From Wyeomyia smithii (lineage: Eukaryota > Arthropoda > Insecta > Diptera > Culicidae), in NCBI RefSeq assembly GCF_029784165.1, contig NC_073695.1, forward strand, positions 242,890,089 through 242,954,088: DNA of 64,000 bases. The letters run 5' to 3'. Below the pieces are notes generated by a model. The model saw nothing but the letters and a program-made list of their open reading frames with translations. It was not told the DNA's origin and searched no databases. A program made the position numbers and the translations under genes. Below are positions 33,823 to 45,735 of the stretch, piece after piece; positions within the stretch are counted from its first letter, which is position 1, and every line of letters starts with the position of its first letter.

Positions 33823-36047
33823 GTTAGAGAGAATTTTTTTTTTTAAGATAGAGTGCTGCAAAGAAATAATCAAAATACAGACCCCGTTCGATTTTGGCAA
33901 AACGCCAGAACTTTTTCTGTTGCCAAAACCGAACCATGCCAACAATGAACGGTTCTTTTTTCATGACTTTTTAAATGGTCAAAGACGACCATAACAGTAG
34001 AAATGGCCACCAATGAACTAGTTTTAGTTTCAAGTCGTTTGAGGTGTCGCTTGATAAATTTGGGCTGACGACCTAGATAATTGATATTACCACCCGAACC
34101 AAAATAACTTCCCTTTGGAAGATGTTGAGCTTAAATTGGTTAAAATAAATCAAGCAAACTACAAAAGTAAAACGAGCTCAAATCAAACATAGCTTCAAAA
34201 TAAAAATATAAAAATATTGTAGTCCTACGTCAACTATGCGGTCGTGTCTTGGATACCACCCTCCTACTATTACTTTTTTATTTCAGTTGATCTGCTGCTT
34301 CGCTTTCGTTAACACCGCAAACCTCTGCCAAAAAAGCGTTTCGGGGAAACGCTCCAAATAATTGGTATTTCCAAACAATTGGTATTTCTTATGAACAAAC
34401 GTATTTTGTTGTTGTTGATTAACTAAACTTTCAGAAAATGACTGCTTTTATGCAATAAAAAAGTTGAAAAGGTTGTTTATAAGACACGGCCGCAGAGTTA
34501 TCGTAGAATACGACAGCCTGTCTTTTGTCAATGTATGTCTTGGATTAGGTTTGGAAATGCACTCAATTGGGGTTAATTAAATTAATGGTCTCTCTGCTCC
34601 ATATGACGTTTACCTCTATAGCTGACACCGGTAACGACAATGAACAACAGCAGAAGCTATGTGCAGCTACGCGGTTTCACTTGCTGCCGTATCCTAAACA
34701 AGAATGAAATTGAATTGTTTTGAGGCTGTCTTTTGTATCAAGTTGCACAAAGATATCTTAATTTAGGCAGTGGCTACGAAGAGGCTATAGACGAGGGCAA
34801 ATAGTGCATTCCCCATCTATAGTATAACAGTTCAAATAAGAATTTTCTGCATTTAACGATAGCGTAGATAATTTTACAACTGATTGCTGAAAATAGTAAG
34901 ACTTGAGCGAAAAGTTATGTGATTCAGGCTCACTAGCTCAAAAATTCTTCAAATAAACTTTGAGGCCTAGCTGAAGTCAAAAAAGGTTAATTGTGTTTGT
35001 CAATGCCATTTATTGAGTCCTGAATAATTTTGTTCAACATGGCAATTTTTTTTATTTTGTTCTGGATGATTTACAGTGCTAGTTAAATTCAACGTGAGGT
35101 GATTTATTTGAAATTATATATGAAAATTTTATTCGCTATACTGCCGTTCTACGCATAGTTGTCCTATATTACTTTTGGTCGATTTTCGTTTTTTATCACC
35201 AATGTCTATTTTCACGTATATTTTGAAAAACTTCTAAAAATAACATTGTTTGTTCCAAAAATCTTGAAAAACCATACCAAGTGGGAAGAAGGGGGGGGGG
35301 GAAGTGCTAGAGAGCACTAAAGACTTCTCCTAACAACGTTTGGTACATTACGGGTTTCAGAAATTCGGTACCGAAAATCACTTTGCTTGATTATTTAAAT
35401 GCGGTACGTTCATATTTTTGTTAGGGATACCTAAGCCATGTTTGCTGGTTTGTAATCTGAATGCTTTTCTTTTTCGAGCGTATAAAAAGATAAACGCATG
35501 AGATTCATACTGATTGAAAGTTGTAAGACCTGTCTTTTGTGTGTAGCCAAAATGGTGAAATCCCAACAACGTTCAAATATGATAGGAATGGGAAATCTAA
35601 AAAACAATTCCCCTTTGTAATGGTAAGTCATCTAATACTTATTCAATTATATAAACTTTCATCTCTACTATCATCCTTCGCGTATGAAGATAACAAGATT
35701 AGCGTGATCATTTTCGTGAAAGATTAAACAGCCTTGTATCCCCAGTACGAACTTTCTATTGGGAAACATCGAATGCAAGTGGTGGTAGAAATTACCTATT
35801 GGAAGGCAAATTTATCGGCATTATTGTCCCAGTGGATATTTTAATGAAAAAGAGTGATGAATCGAAAAACCTTCAACTAGATTCATTGAAAACAGTCTAT
35901 TGCAAGGTAAAACTGGTTAGAAGCCCATAATTGTATTTTTCACATTGACGCAATGCGTAAAAGTATTGTAAAACTTTAACATCGTTTTTCTCGTTTGCAT
36001 AATTTGGGACATGAGACAAATATGCGTAGAACGGCAGTATACTACTA
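33823..36047. other. No gene seen; repeat fragments and a poly(G) run
   Basis: A partial copy of the TATA-containing repeat unit lies near 34790-34910 (AATTTTCTGCATTTAACG, CAACTGATTGCTG). An 11-base G run is at 35291-35301. Short open frames have no recognisable domain. Confidence 0.35.
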
Positions 36048-36150
36048 GCCACACACACTATATAGCATGCCACACACGCTATAGACATGCACACGCTATA
36101 TAGCTAACCACACACTATACAGCTAGCCACGCACGCCTTATAACAAGCCA
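36048..36150. repeat. Imperfect tandem repeat of CCACACACGCTATATAG-like units
   Basis: Five to six units of about 16-20 bp vary around GCCACACACGCTATA. An inverted piece (GTGTGTGGCTAGCGTGCGTG) lies at 36388-36407, so the two flank the 36165-36376 segment as an inverted repeat. Confidence 0.6.
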
Positions 36151-36164
36151 CTCCTTTGGTGGTC

Positions 36165-36376
36165 TTTTCATATGTGGTCTTTTCATATGTGAAGTGCCAA
36201 AAATACGCTTAGTTTTTTTATTTTTTTTTAAACTTTCAGTACATTCTAAATTTTTAAAATGCACAATATATTATAAGACAGTAGAAAAGACCACGTGGTC
36301 ATTTCGTCAACACCCCCACCCCCCTGCGTGGTCTTGCGTCTTTATGACCACGTGTTTTAGGAACGGCCCCAAACGG
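36165..36376. mobile_element. Possible GGGGCC-type MITE relative
   Basis: The right end, read on the minus strand, is GGGGCCGTTCCTAAAACACG followed by TGGTC, a G-run and another CCACGTGGTC. It is reminiscent of the MITE at 29461. The left end has a tandem copy of TGGTCTTTTCATATG. The arms are poorly matched, so this is a tentative call. Confidence 0.35.
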
Positions 36377-36429
36377 TGGTTTGAGAAGTGTGTGTGGCTA
36401 GCGTGCGTGGCTTGCTATTAGCAAGCGGT

Positions 36430-37625
36430 GCGAGTAAGTTTCAATTTCGGGCTGTATTCACCCAACGATATCTGAATTGGATTACCGCTGGTGGGGTCCA
36501 ACTCAGATCGAAAGAAAGCCGAACTGAAAGAGTTAGGAACTGCAGGTAACCGCTACCATCGCCGCTGTTGCCCGCTGCTGATCCACGCTGCCTTCGTCTT
36601 GTGCCCTCGGTGTTGATGTTCGGTGCTGCTGCCTGCTGTTAGTAAACCGATTTGCTTGAGAAGAAACAGTCTAGCATATAGCCTGAAGAATGCATTCCCG
36701 GCTAACTAGGTACTCCATTCTGTCGTCCTTTTTAGGGAAAGGCAGCAAGCGACCAATCAAAAGTCGACATTTGTGTTTCGACAATGTTCAACAATTTTCA
36801 ATAGTTCGAACAATCAGATTACAATTTTCTGCATTTGGACGGGTACTTAAATGATTTTCCAATCGATTGCTGCAAAATTGGCAGAAATCGGTTAGTAACT
36901 GACTGAGTTTAAAACGTTTGAAATTGAACAAATTTCGTGACGCTCTCGGTGTTTCGGTTTTGAAATTGGAACCTTATATTGATGTTGGGTCCCTGTATAT
37001 GTTGCCGTAAGTCGTATTCTACGTCAAAAAGTGGTAAACACTTTAAAAAAATCTGAACTCCATTCTTTTATCTCAAGCTAAGAGGTATACCCCAAAATTC
37101 AATTATTGAATATTCACTGAGTTGACCTAACTTTTTTATATTTTCCTTGATTTTCAGCTCGATTCGTAAAGGGAAATAACCTTTAGCAACTAAAGTTTTT
37201 CTACGCAGATTTCATAATTTACGCGGTTTTCCTTCACACGTTTTTTGCGTGCTACGTATCCCCCGCATAAAAAGCATTTAGGTATTTTCTATGAGTTCCT
37301 CAAGCTTGTTTCATTTTTAAAGCTTGTTTTTTACCAGTTATGCATTTAAAAAGTGTATAGATAATAAACAGAAAAGAGCTTATGAAACCTAATAAAATTG
37401 AAAACAAATGAAAACGGAAACATGTTTATATTAAAAATTTGACAAACAAAAATTGGGTCCTTAAGCTATACCAGTTTTTATATATCATTTGAAAAAGCAG
37501 CGTTTTCTGAGCAAAACGTGATTTTTAAAATATGTTTATCCTTTCCGTTTTTAAGTTTTGTAAAGCGGGCAATGTATGTAGTTTGCGAAAATGAACGGGA
37601 ATAGAAGGTGTAACTTTAGGCTTAG
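36430..37625. other. No gene seen; two repeat fragments
   Basis: 36740-36890 carries part of the TATA-unit repeat (TTTTCAATAGTTCGAACAAT, ACAATTTTCTGCATTTGG). 37185-37275 has a TTTACGCGGTTTT / CCCCCGCATAAAAAG pattern similar to 61695-61885. Confidence 0.4.
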
Positions 37626-37629
37626 AAAA

Positions 37630-37745
37630 AATTTCCCTCGTCCAGACGGGACTCAAACCCGAAATCTCCGTTGTCTCCGGCAAGGTGTTTTAGCCAATTA
37701 AACTACCCTGGGAAAGTTATAACTCACCCTAAACCAAAGTCGAAT
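37630..37745 (-). repeat. tRNA-derived SINE head, third copy
   Basis: On the minus strand: AGTTTAATTGGCTAAAACAC (box A) and GGGTTTGAGTCCCG (box B), with a spacer resembling the two copies at 18.6-19.1 kb. The body beyond the head has diverged or is a different tail. Confidence 0.7.
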
Positions 37746-40390
37746 CTCCCTCTACTACTGTGTTCCCGTATCCCAGCACGCCACGATTAACTGCACACAC
37801 TGCCCTGTGGGAGTTTATTTCTGTAACTGAGAGAGTGGTCTCTTCTGCTTTAAACGTCTTAAATGACATTTCGCTCATGTACGGTATATGGGAGAGCTGT
37901 CATTCAAGACATTTCGAGCAGTTTTGTTATTCTTCATTTAAAAATCGAAAGTAGACGATAAACCTTTTTTTAAAAACCACGTTTTCCTCAGAAAATTGCA
38001 CTCTTTTAGCTGATATATGAAAATCAGGAAACCGTGTAAAACTTTAAAACCTAATTGAAGAAACAAAATGACTAGAAAAATAAAAAACAAAATAAGGATG
38101 TGAAATTTCTTGAATGGTTATTATTGGGTTTCTTGCAAAATATGGAACTTCTTACTGCAGAGCATGAAGATAAAGCAAAAAAAAATTGCTGTACTATTCA
38201 ATAACATGTGAAAATAGATAATGACAAACATGACGAAAACTTTAGAAATAACACGTAATGTCACAAAAGAAAGATAAAGAAATATTAATAAAAAAAGTGA
38301 AATAAAAACAGAAGCTCAAAATTTTTTCATGGCAATTAATCTACGAGAGTGAAAAAACAAACTTGTTGTGCATTTATTCAAAACAAGAAAATAAAGATAA
38401 AAAATCCAAAACGGAAATTTCAAACTCAAATTTTAAAAAAAATTAAAGACAACAAGAATGTATCAGTTGAACCATTAAATCGATAAAAAGATAGGACATA
38501 AGCTGAGAATCAGAATAAACAAATACAAAAGAGAAAATACATCCTGAACAAAAGCTCTGATGATATTGAATGCGAGGAAAAACAACATAAAAATGAAGAA
38601 ATTCGACAATTAGAAACTCAATTGAAGAGAAACGAAAGCAAACAAAATACGTGAAACATGCTAATTACCGTTATAAAAAACACCATATGAAAAACGAGCT
38701 TAAGCTAGAATACACAGAAGCATGTCTCTTGACTAAATAAATTACTGCATAGAGCGAAAAGTAGAAGCGAATAAAATTGAAACAGCAAGGAGCAAATTAT
38801 TGAATCCATGGAGAAATAGCGCTGTATCATCAATCGTCACTCAGCACTTGTCTACTATTTCTTCTTATTAATTCTTTTGTTCTTATCTCTTGTTTCTTGT
38901 TTCTTTTCATTTTTTTTTTCATGTATCAAGTCAATATTTTTTTCAGAAGCTCTGGTGGCTCGTGTACACAACTTATTCATTTGCTTTCCATAATTATTCA
39001 TGTATGAACTAAACTTTTGTTTCCTAGGATCTTCAAAAGAAATTCAGTATAGCTTTAACCGATTCTGATTTGTTATAGGATTGCGTAAAATCAACGGAAT
39101 TCTTTGGTCATAAGTACCTACTCAAAACATGGGAATAATTCTGTTTCTACTTTCAAAACTGAAATGCATAACCTTTTTATCCGTTTTTGTTTTTCAAACG
39201 CAGCATACAAACATCTGGTTGAACAGGAAAATCATTTGGGAACAGTTTACAGGAACCAGTAAGATTTCAAGTGAAATATATAAAAAATACCTTTTATTTT
39301 ATAGCGACACTTTAAAATGAATCCTTTGCATGCATGATTAAAATTTATAAAATAAAAATTACGCTCAAAGGATAACCTTGTCCTAAAAATCACAAATTTT
39401 TCAGAGTGTTTTTCATTCCAGAAATTTAATTGCTAGTGTCGTAAAGAATCCTCTGATTATCAGCCACAAACACAAAAGAACTGACGGAATGCTCGATTCT
39501 ATGCGTATCGAAACAGGTGTTTTTTGAAGTTGGAATATCACATATTTTCTAAACCAACATTTTTTAGTCAAGAGCCTAGAATGACTAACCAAATTTATCA
39601 TAAAGAATTGACACTCGTTCTGCTCACGATAACGAATCAACAATTTTATCATAGTGCTTCACTTTTTATAAAATTCTGTTTGCGAGTCCTCAACAATGCG
39701 TCTGGCGAACCCCGAGTGCATGCACCTTCAATCAGCGGCAATTCTTTCCATTTTCAGCCCTCAGCCGTAAATTTAACAAACAAAAATATGAAAAAAGACA
39801 ACTTTTTTTCACCATCCACTCTCTCTCAATGGGTCCACTTGAAATTAACGACGGCTGCGGTGGCGACTGCAACTGTGCACACACAAAAAAAACAGGGCCA
39901 CAAGCCTAACCCGAAATGGGGTAAAATATGAGATATCCACGGCCACGGAACGAAACGAACCGAATATCACACAAAGTCAAGTGCCCTCTAATTGAGCATC
40001 GAAAACACACAACCGAGTTTCACTAGCGAAAAAAAAAAATACAATTTTTCTTCCTTCCTGTTCTGTGTCATTCTTCTCTTACTGCACACAATTGGTTTTG
40101 TTTTTCTATTCTTTTTTTCTTTTTCGGAAAAACACTCGCCTGCTACGGCCCATCAAGCAACAATAAATAGGTTCCACCCTCTTAATTTGGCCGCGAATTC
40201 TTCCCATTCAACCGATCCATCAATCATCGGGCGGCTCCACCACTTTATCGTTCGGATTGCGTTCGATCTTTGTTTTGGGTCACTAATACCTTTAACGAGG
40301 AAATTGAATTCGCTGTTGTTAAAGGATTTACAAAAACGAGTTTCTTTGTTTATAATTCTGAAAATGAATTAAAACAAGTGATACTATCAA
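37746..40390. other. AT-rich DNA, no gene seen
   Basis: 38000-39400 is very AT-rich without a coding signal. Open frames at 39524-40372 overlap one another and show no domain. Confidence 0.4.
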
Positions 40391-40394
40391 TTCT

Positions 40395-41554
40395 ATGACG
40401 ATTCATATCTGGCAGTCGAAAAATCAATCCCCCTGGACCGCCGTTGGGGACACAGCAGTGACCGTCCATCGAAGCTTAGCCGAGGTCCACCGGAGCGGCG
40501 GACCCACAGCCGCCGGGAACGGTCATGGTGCCAAGCGCATCCAGGAAAATCTCATTTTCTCCTACCATCTGTTTGCTATAAATTCCGGCGCTCGTCACTT
40601 CGCTACGACCGAGCTGTTGAAACCTCTCGGTCCAACTCCGTTAGCGATAGCGGAGCTCCTCGGATGCTGCAGCAACGAATCAGCGCACACACAATACACG
40701 GCACAAGCGGGGTTTGACACCGCCCCGGGAGAGAAGGGAGAATCCGTTTGATCTTGTGCGCGCACCCACCACAGCAAAGTCGGACTTTCTTCCCTGGCTG
40801 GCCGGAGAGTACAATCAACCGGGTGCGGTGGATGGAATCAGTTCTGCTACAGCATCCGAGCCACACGCGTGTTCTTCTCTCACGTTGTGCTTCCCTCCCG
40901 AGAGCGGCGGGGGCAGATCGACGCAAACACAATCGGATCCGTTGTTTCGATCTGGCGGGACCGGTTTGTGGAGAACACAACGGAACCCTTGTCTTGTGTT
41001 GGGGTCCTAAACCGTCATCGGCCAAGCACACAGTCCAGCACAAATAATTAAGTACGGAATAAATAATGTTCCAGCTTGTGGTAGCAGCAGCAGCATCAGT
41101 AGTAGAGTGACAACAGGCGGGCAGGCGGATGATCTGTTCGGTTTGAATCGAACTAAAAAACGTCAATCCTAGTAGCCGTGGCTCGCGGGAACAATCGGTT
41201 GCATTGTTTGTGTTCTGTTGTCGTCGTTGGTTTGGTGGTTCATTTCGTTTCGCTAGTGTGTACCTACGTTCCGACCGAGACCAAACTGGGCAGCAGGCCA
41301 TGCTCGTGGTCGACACTTGCTGCAGTGCACCGCATTTAGGGTTGTTCATTTGGCGCGTGACAGGAGCGTGTGATTAACGGTTGCAGTGTTGTTGTTGTTT
41401 TTGTTTTTCACTTCATGGATTTGTAGTTCGTTTTTGTTTGCAATCGAATGCCGTCGGGTTGATTACAATCAGTTCATCAGTTAGCTCATATGTTTAGTGA
41501 TCGACATCGGGTCGAAAAACTAGTTACGGTTCCTTTCTAAAAGTCGTCTTCAAT
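40395..41554. other. GC-richer, CpG-containing block; possible host promoter or 5' UTR
   Basis: Composition changes sharply from the AT-rich flanks. Six frames are partly open by composition alone, and none has a domain. TCAGTT initiator-like strings occur at 41469 and 41477, but no supporting downstream element was recognised. A host promoter, 5' leader exon or conserved regulatory block is a guess from composition. Confidence 0.25.
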
Positions 41555-41558
41555 TTAA

Positions 41559-41800
41559 CCCTTTCCCGCTCATGGTGACTCTAAAGCACCAAGAATTATA
41601 ATCATCATATCTTAACATAAAAAAGTTTGTTGTGCTTATGATTGTTCCACAAACTTTTATATGCTGCCTCAGAGCATCACTGGGTATTTTCTTCAAAATA
41701 CTACAATAGACAGTAATTTTAGTTAGTCTACAAAGTGTTCAGCTTGAATTTTCTCGTGAAGCTATAAATTTTATTGATAAACCTTGTGAGCGGGAGAGGG
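41559..41800. mobile_element. piggyBac-type MITE with TTAA target sites
   Basis: The 242 bp unit is flanked by TTAA at 41555-41558 and 41801-41804. The ends are CCCTTTCCCGCTCATGG and the inverted match CCTTGTGAGCGGGAGAGGG. TTAA duplication with CCC-starting inverted repeats is the piggyBac signature. It has no coding sequence. Confidence 0.85.
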
Positions 41801-42242
41801 TTAAACAACCTTGGTCACTAACTGTGGAAATGGTCCAAACTTTACAGGTTTTTGGCCGAACATTGTTCTTTTCAGATGAAAAAAAGAAAGCTTGATATGT
41901 TTTGCCTGTCAATATTACCAGTGGTCACGGTACATTTTAAATTAATTATTCAGAAAAAATCCATATTCAATAAGCACAGAAGCTTCATAAATTTGAATTT
42001 AGCATTGTGTATTTGTTTTGAATTTTTATTGCCTTTTTAAAAAGGTATGCTTTTACATACGAATAAATAATTTTTGGTTTCGAAATTGATGCTCTGAATC
42101 TTGAGTTTTTCACTACTTTAGTTGAGTTTTGACTTTCGAAACTTTTAAAGGGCGAATTTGGAAAAACACTGAGGTTTCAAAAAGATTTACAATTAAATAA
42201 GTAATCGCATTTTGTAGTAATCGTCAATGTTATTCGTCACAA

Positions 42243-44770
42243 TCTATTTATTTATTTATTTTATTTGTTTCGTCAAGCAAATGTAGACTACAGTTATAAT
42301 AATACAATGTTTTCTTATATTCTATACATTATTTCCAATAGTTATTCGTTTTTTTATTTGATTTCTGCCCATGGTGATGTCGATATTTTCGCAGTGCTGA
42401 TTATAGTTACGCATCATGCGATTTACTGGACCATTTTTTGAGTAGTTAGTTCTGTGAGAGTTTTCCGAAAATATTTTACGATTTCTTAATTGACGACTGG
42501 GTGCATAAAAATTTAGTTGTGATAATAATTTAGTAGATTGCACGCGTTGAGAAATAATGTTTGATAAAATAAAGCATTGAAAGTTCGCGGCGTTCTTTGA
42601 GTGCTTGTTTGTCTATAAGCATGCAGCGTGCTTCATATGATGGTAAGGGAAATGCTGTCCAATTTAGCTTACGAAGCGCGCACAAAAGAAATTGTTTTTG
42701 GACAGATTCAATGCGTTCTTCATGTGACAGTTCATGGATTTCATACAATGCTACAATGTTCCAGAATTGGTCGGACGTATGTAATATACAATAGTTTGAT
42801 TGTATATGGGTCTTGAAAATTGTGACCGAAGCGTTTTATAAAGCCCAGCATACTATTTGCTTTGTTAATTATTGTGTTATAATGTTCTATAAATGTAAGT
42901 TTGGAGTCTAAGACTACGCCTAGGTCCCTTACGATTTTGCATTTTTCTACTTGTTGGTTTCCTAAGAAAATGTTTGTAGGTGGTGTTACTGTTTTCCTGC
43001 TGAAGGCTATTGAATTACATTTTTTAATATTGAGTTGTAATAGACTTTTGTTGCACCAAGTGTAGAATACATTAATTTCATTCTGGAATATTTCGAAGTC
43101 TTCTGCATTGGTTATTTCTATAAAGAGCTTCATGTCGTCAGCATATACAAGCACATGTATTGACTTAAGAAGAAAGGAAAGGAAATGAAAAGAAGAGGGC
43201 CCAGGTGAGAACCTTGAGGAACCCCAGAAGTTACTTCTATTGGGTTTGAAAAGGAATTTTGAAAGCGGACTATTTGTGTTCGTTTTGATAAGTATGACTG
43301 CAGCCATTCCAAAAGTTTTGTTTCAGTTCCGTGTATTTCGAGCTTGCAGAGCAATTAAGGTATGTCGATTCTGTCAAATGCCTTGCTTAAGTCCGTATAA
43401 AGAGCTTCTACGTGGTTGCCGTTGTCCATTGCAGTAAAAGTGAAAGTTATGAATTCCAAAAGATTAGTGGTAGTTGATTGGCCTTTATAAAAGCCGTGCT
43501 GTTGAGTTGTAATTTGGTGTTTTACTTGCTGGAAGATTTTTTCATTAATTATTGATTCAAATAATTTTGGAATGCATGAAATAATGGCAATTCCACGATA
43601 ATTACGAATGTCAGATTTAGCGCCAGATTTGAAAATTGGCACTAAATATGGCGTTTTCCAGAGTTCTGGGAAAATTCCATTCTTCAGGGACATATTAAAG
43701 AGGTGTTGTAATGGTGTAGATAGTTCTTCTGCCAAGGTTTTGAGAAAAATTGGAGCTATTCTGTCAGGTCCAGGACCTTTCGTAGCGTCTAAATTTTTAA
43801 GTGCATTCTGAATTTCGAATTCAGATATTTGATTGACAGATAAAGAATTCGAAAATTCGGGAAAATACGAGAAGTATTCGCGGTCGCGTTTTGTTTCTTC
43901 ATATGTGGTGTATATTTCTTGAAAAAAGGTGGCAAAAAGACTACATATTTCATTACTAGTTTGTCCTACATTACTGTCAAGATGCATTCGTTATGGAAAG
44001 TTGTTACTTTTTAGTTTGGTTTTTACGTAATTGAAAAAGTTATTAGGGCAAGAATTGATTTGATGTTCGATTTTACGATTATGTTCTTCATGTGCAAGTT
44101 TAATGGCTGCGTCAAGTTGACAGCAAATTTCTTGGTAATTTTGAAGATTTTCGCATATTGTTGTCTTTTTTGTATATTTTATGTGCTTTTCGTTTTCTAT
44201 TTTTTAGATTCTACAATTGTGGATTAAACCACACTGGATATTTGTTGGTGTTCGTTCGTCTCCTTTTTTTTAGTGGTACATTTTCTGATATAATTTGATT
44301 AATTATTTCACAAAATTATGGTACTTCTTCGTTGACATTTCCTTCTTTACAAATTATACTACGCCAATTTATTATGCGAAGTCTACGTTTTTTGACTTGT
44401 TCGAAGTCAGTTTTGTGGTATTCCGGTACATCCTCGTACTCGCAGTCGCTAGGGTACGAAGTGTTATTCATTACTATTGAATATTCAATTGCTGTGTGAA
44501 ATGCCTCATTTTTCCAGATGGGAGTCAATGATGCATCTACACAGAAGTCTTCAGTGCAATTTGTGAATAATAGGTCTAAATATGCATTTTGTTTGTTTTT
44601 GACATGATTGATTTGATATAGACCGAGTTCTGAGGATTTGCCAAAAAGATACTGCAGTGTTTCGTTTTCGCCTACGACTGGGAGTAAGATAGATTCATTT
44701 TCAATGTCTACAATAAAGTCTGCATTACGTTGGTTGAAGTCGCCATAGTCGCCAATCATTCATTACTACA
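42243..44770 (-). mobile_element. 5'-truncated non-LTR retrotransposon (Jockey/CR1 group)
   Basis: The element is read right to left from inside the endonuclease (44765) to a 3' tail of AAAT units (TTTATTTATTTATTTTATTT at 42246-42265 on the plus strand). It has RT but no RNase H. The 5' truncation and short tail are typical of target-primed insertion. A convincing target-site duplication was not found. Clade is uncertain. Confidence 0.75.
42322..44765 (-). pseudogene. Non-LTR ORF2 (partial endonuclease and reverse transcriptase), frameshifted
   Basis: The frame at 44759-44316 begins with GDYGDFNQRNADFIV, the GDFN region of an APE endonuclease. Sequence from 44315 to 43990 is a broken linker (KYPVWFNPQL). 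The RT runs from 43987: KNLDATKGPGPDRIAPIFLK, YRGIAIISCIPKLFE, QHGFYKGQSTTTNL, and motif A LYTDLSKAFDRID. After a shift at about 43355 comes SGVPQGSHLGPLLF. After another near 43150 the catalytic box VYADDMKLF appears, then RDLGVVLDSKLTF. Frames at 42748-42322 (LRKLNWTAFPLPSYEARCML, then MRNYNQHCENIDI) give the C-terminus. At least three frameshifts make it non-functional. Confidence 0.82.
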
Positions 44771-45731
44771 AAAGATACCCGGAAATCTCAACATCAACAA
44801 TGTTTTTCAAAACGTTTATGCATTGTAATGTAGTTTCCCATGTTGTTTGAATTTTTTTTTTAGAAACATAAAAATTTAGATTTAGTGCACACATGAAAAA
44901 GAAAAACAATTTTTTATTGATGGTTAAGTTTTTAAAATAATCTGTATAACCATCCTTTTTTCAAAATATTTGTATTCCAATAATTCTAAACAATTGAAAC
45001 GATTATTTCAACTTTGAAGGCTTACAATAATTACTTCGTAAAAGCATTGGTTTTTAAGTTGTTGTGAATTTAAGTAAAGAAACTTGAAAAATGAACGCTA
45101 AATTATACAAATCAAACTATACAGAGGACAAGGAATTGTTAGGAGTAGTTCTCTCTTACGCATATGCCCTCACGTTAATCTACTCGGATTTTTTCAATTT
45201 TGAAGCTTCTTGGATACTCTACCATAAAAGGCTCTAAATAACACTTAGAGCAGTTCTGTTGATTTCATTTGAAAGCTGAGATGTCCAAATGAATGTGAAG
45301 ATTAACATTCTGGAAGCAAAAATGTTCAAATATATTTTGAAGCCTATATTTGAAGTGAGCCAATTCTACAGAGGCAAATTTCACCGCGTTTGTATTTATT
45401 AGTCAAAACTTTAACTAAATAAATTTCGAGAAAAAGAATCCTCCAGTTCAGCGGATGAATTAGCCATTGAAGCGTACAATCGCTGCGAAGAGGTCTCATG
45501 GAGCGCCCAACTGCTTGAATATCGTTTCAACTATAGATGAAAATGCCAGCAGAAGAGTTTTAAAGGAATCAGTTATGTTGTGATTTCCGCAAAGCAGTCC
45601 ACAATATTTGATCCAGATTTTGGTTAAATTTTAGACGAAAAAAAAAGTTTGCTTCGGATTTTCAACAACACTTTTTGCTTTGAGTATCTGTCATTACAGT
45701 TGGGGGTTTCAATTGTCCTCTCCTAGGAAGC
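44771..45731. other. AT-rich DNA, no feature recognised
   Basis: No domain-bearing open frame and no repeat shared with the rest of the window was seen. Confidence 0.35.
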
Positions 45732-45735
45732 TTGA

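Noticed and set aside
36048..36150. A CRISPR-like array
   Set aside because: Units are variable and adjacent without unique spacers, and this is a eukaryotic genome.
40603..41349. A 248-residue minus-strand protein
   Set aside because: Five frames are open in this GC-rich block; the sequence is low in conserved features and shows no family motif.
42233..44780. A target-site duplication for the 42.2-44.8 kb element (ATTCGTCAC against ATTCATTAC)
   Set aside because: Two mismatches in nine bases and the spacing does not fit the tail boundary well.
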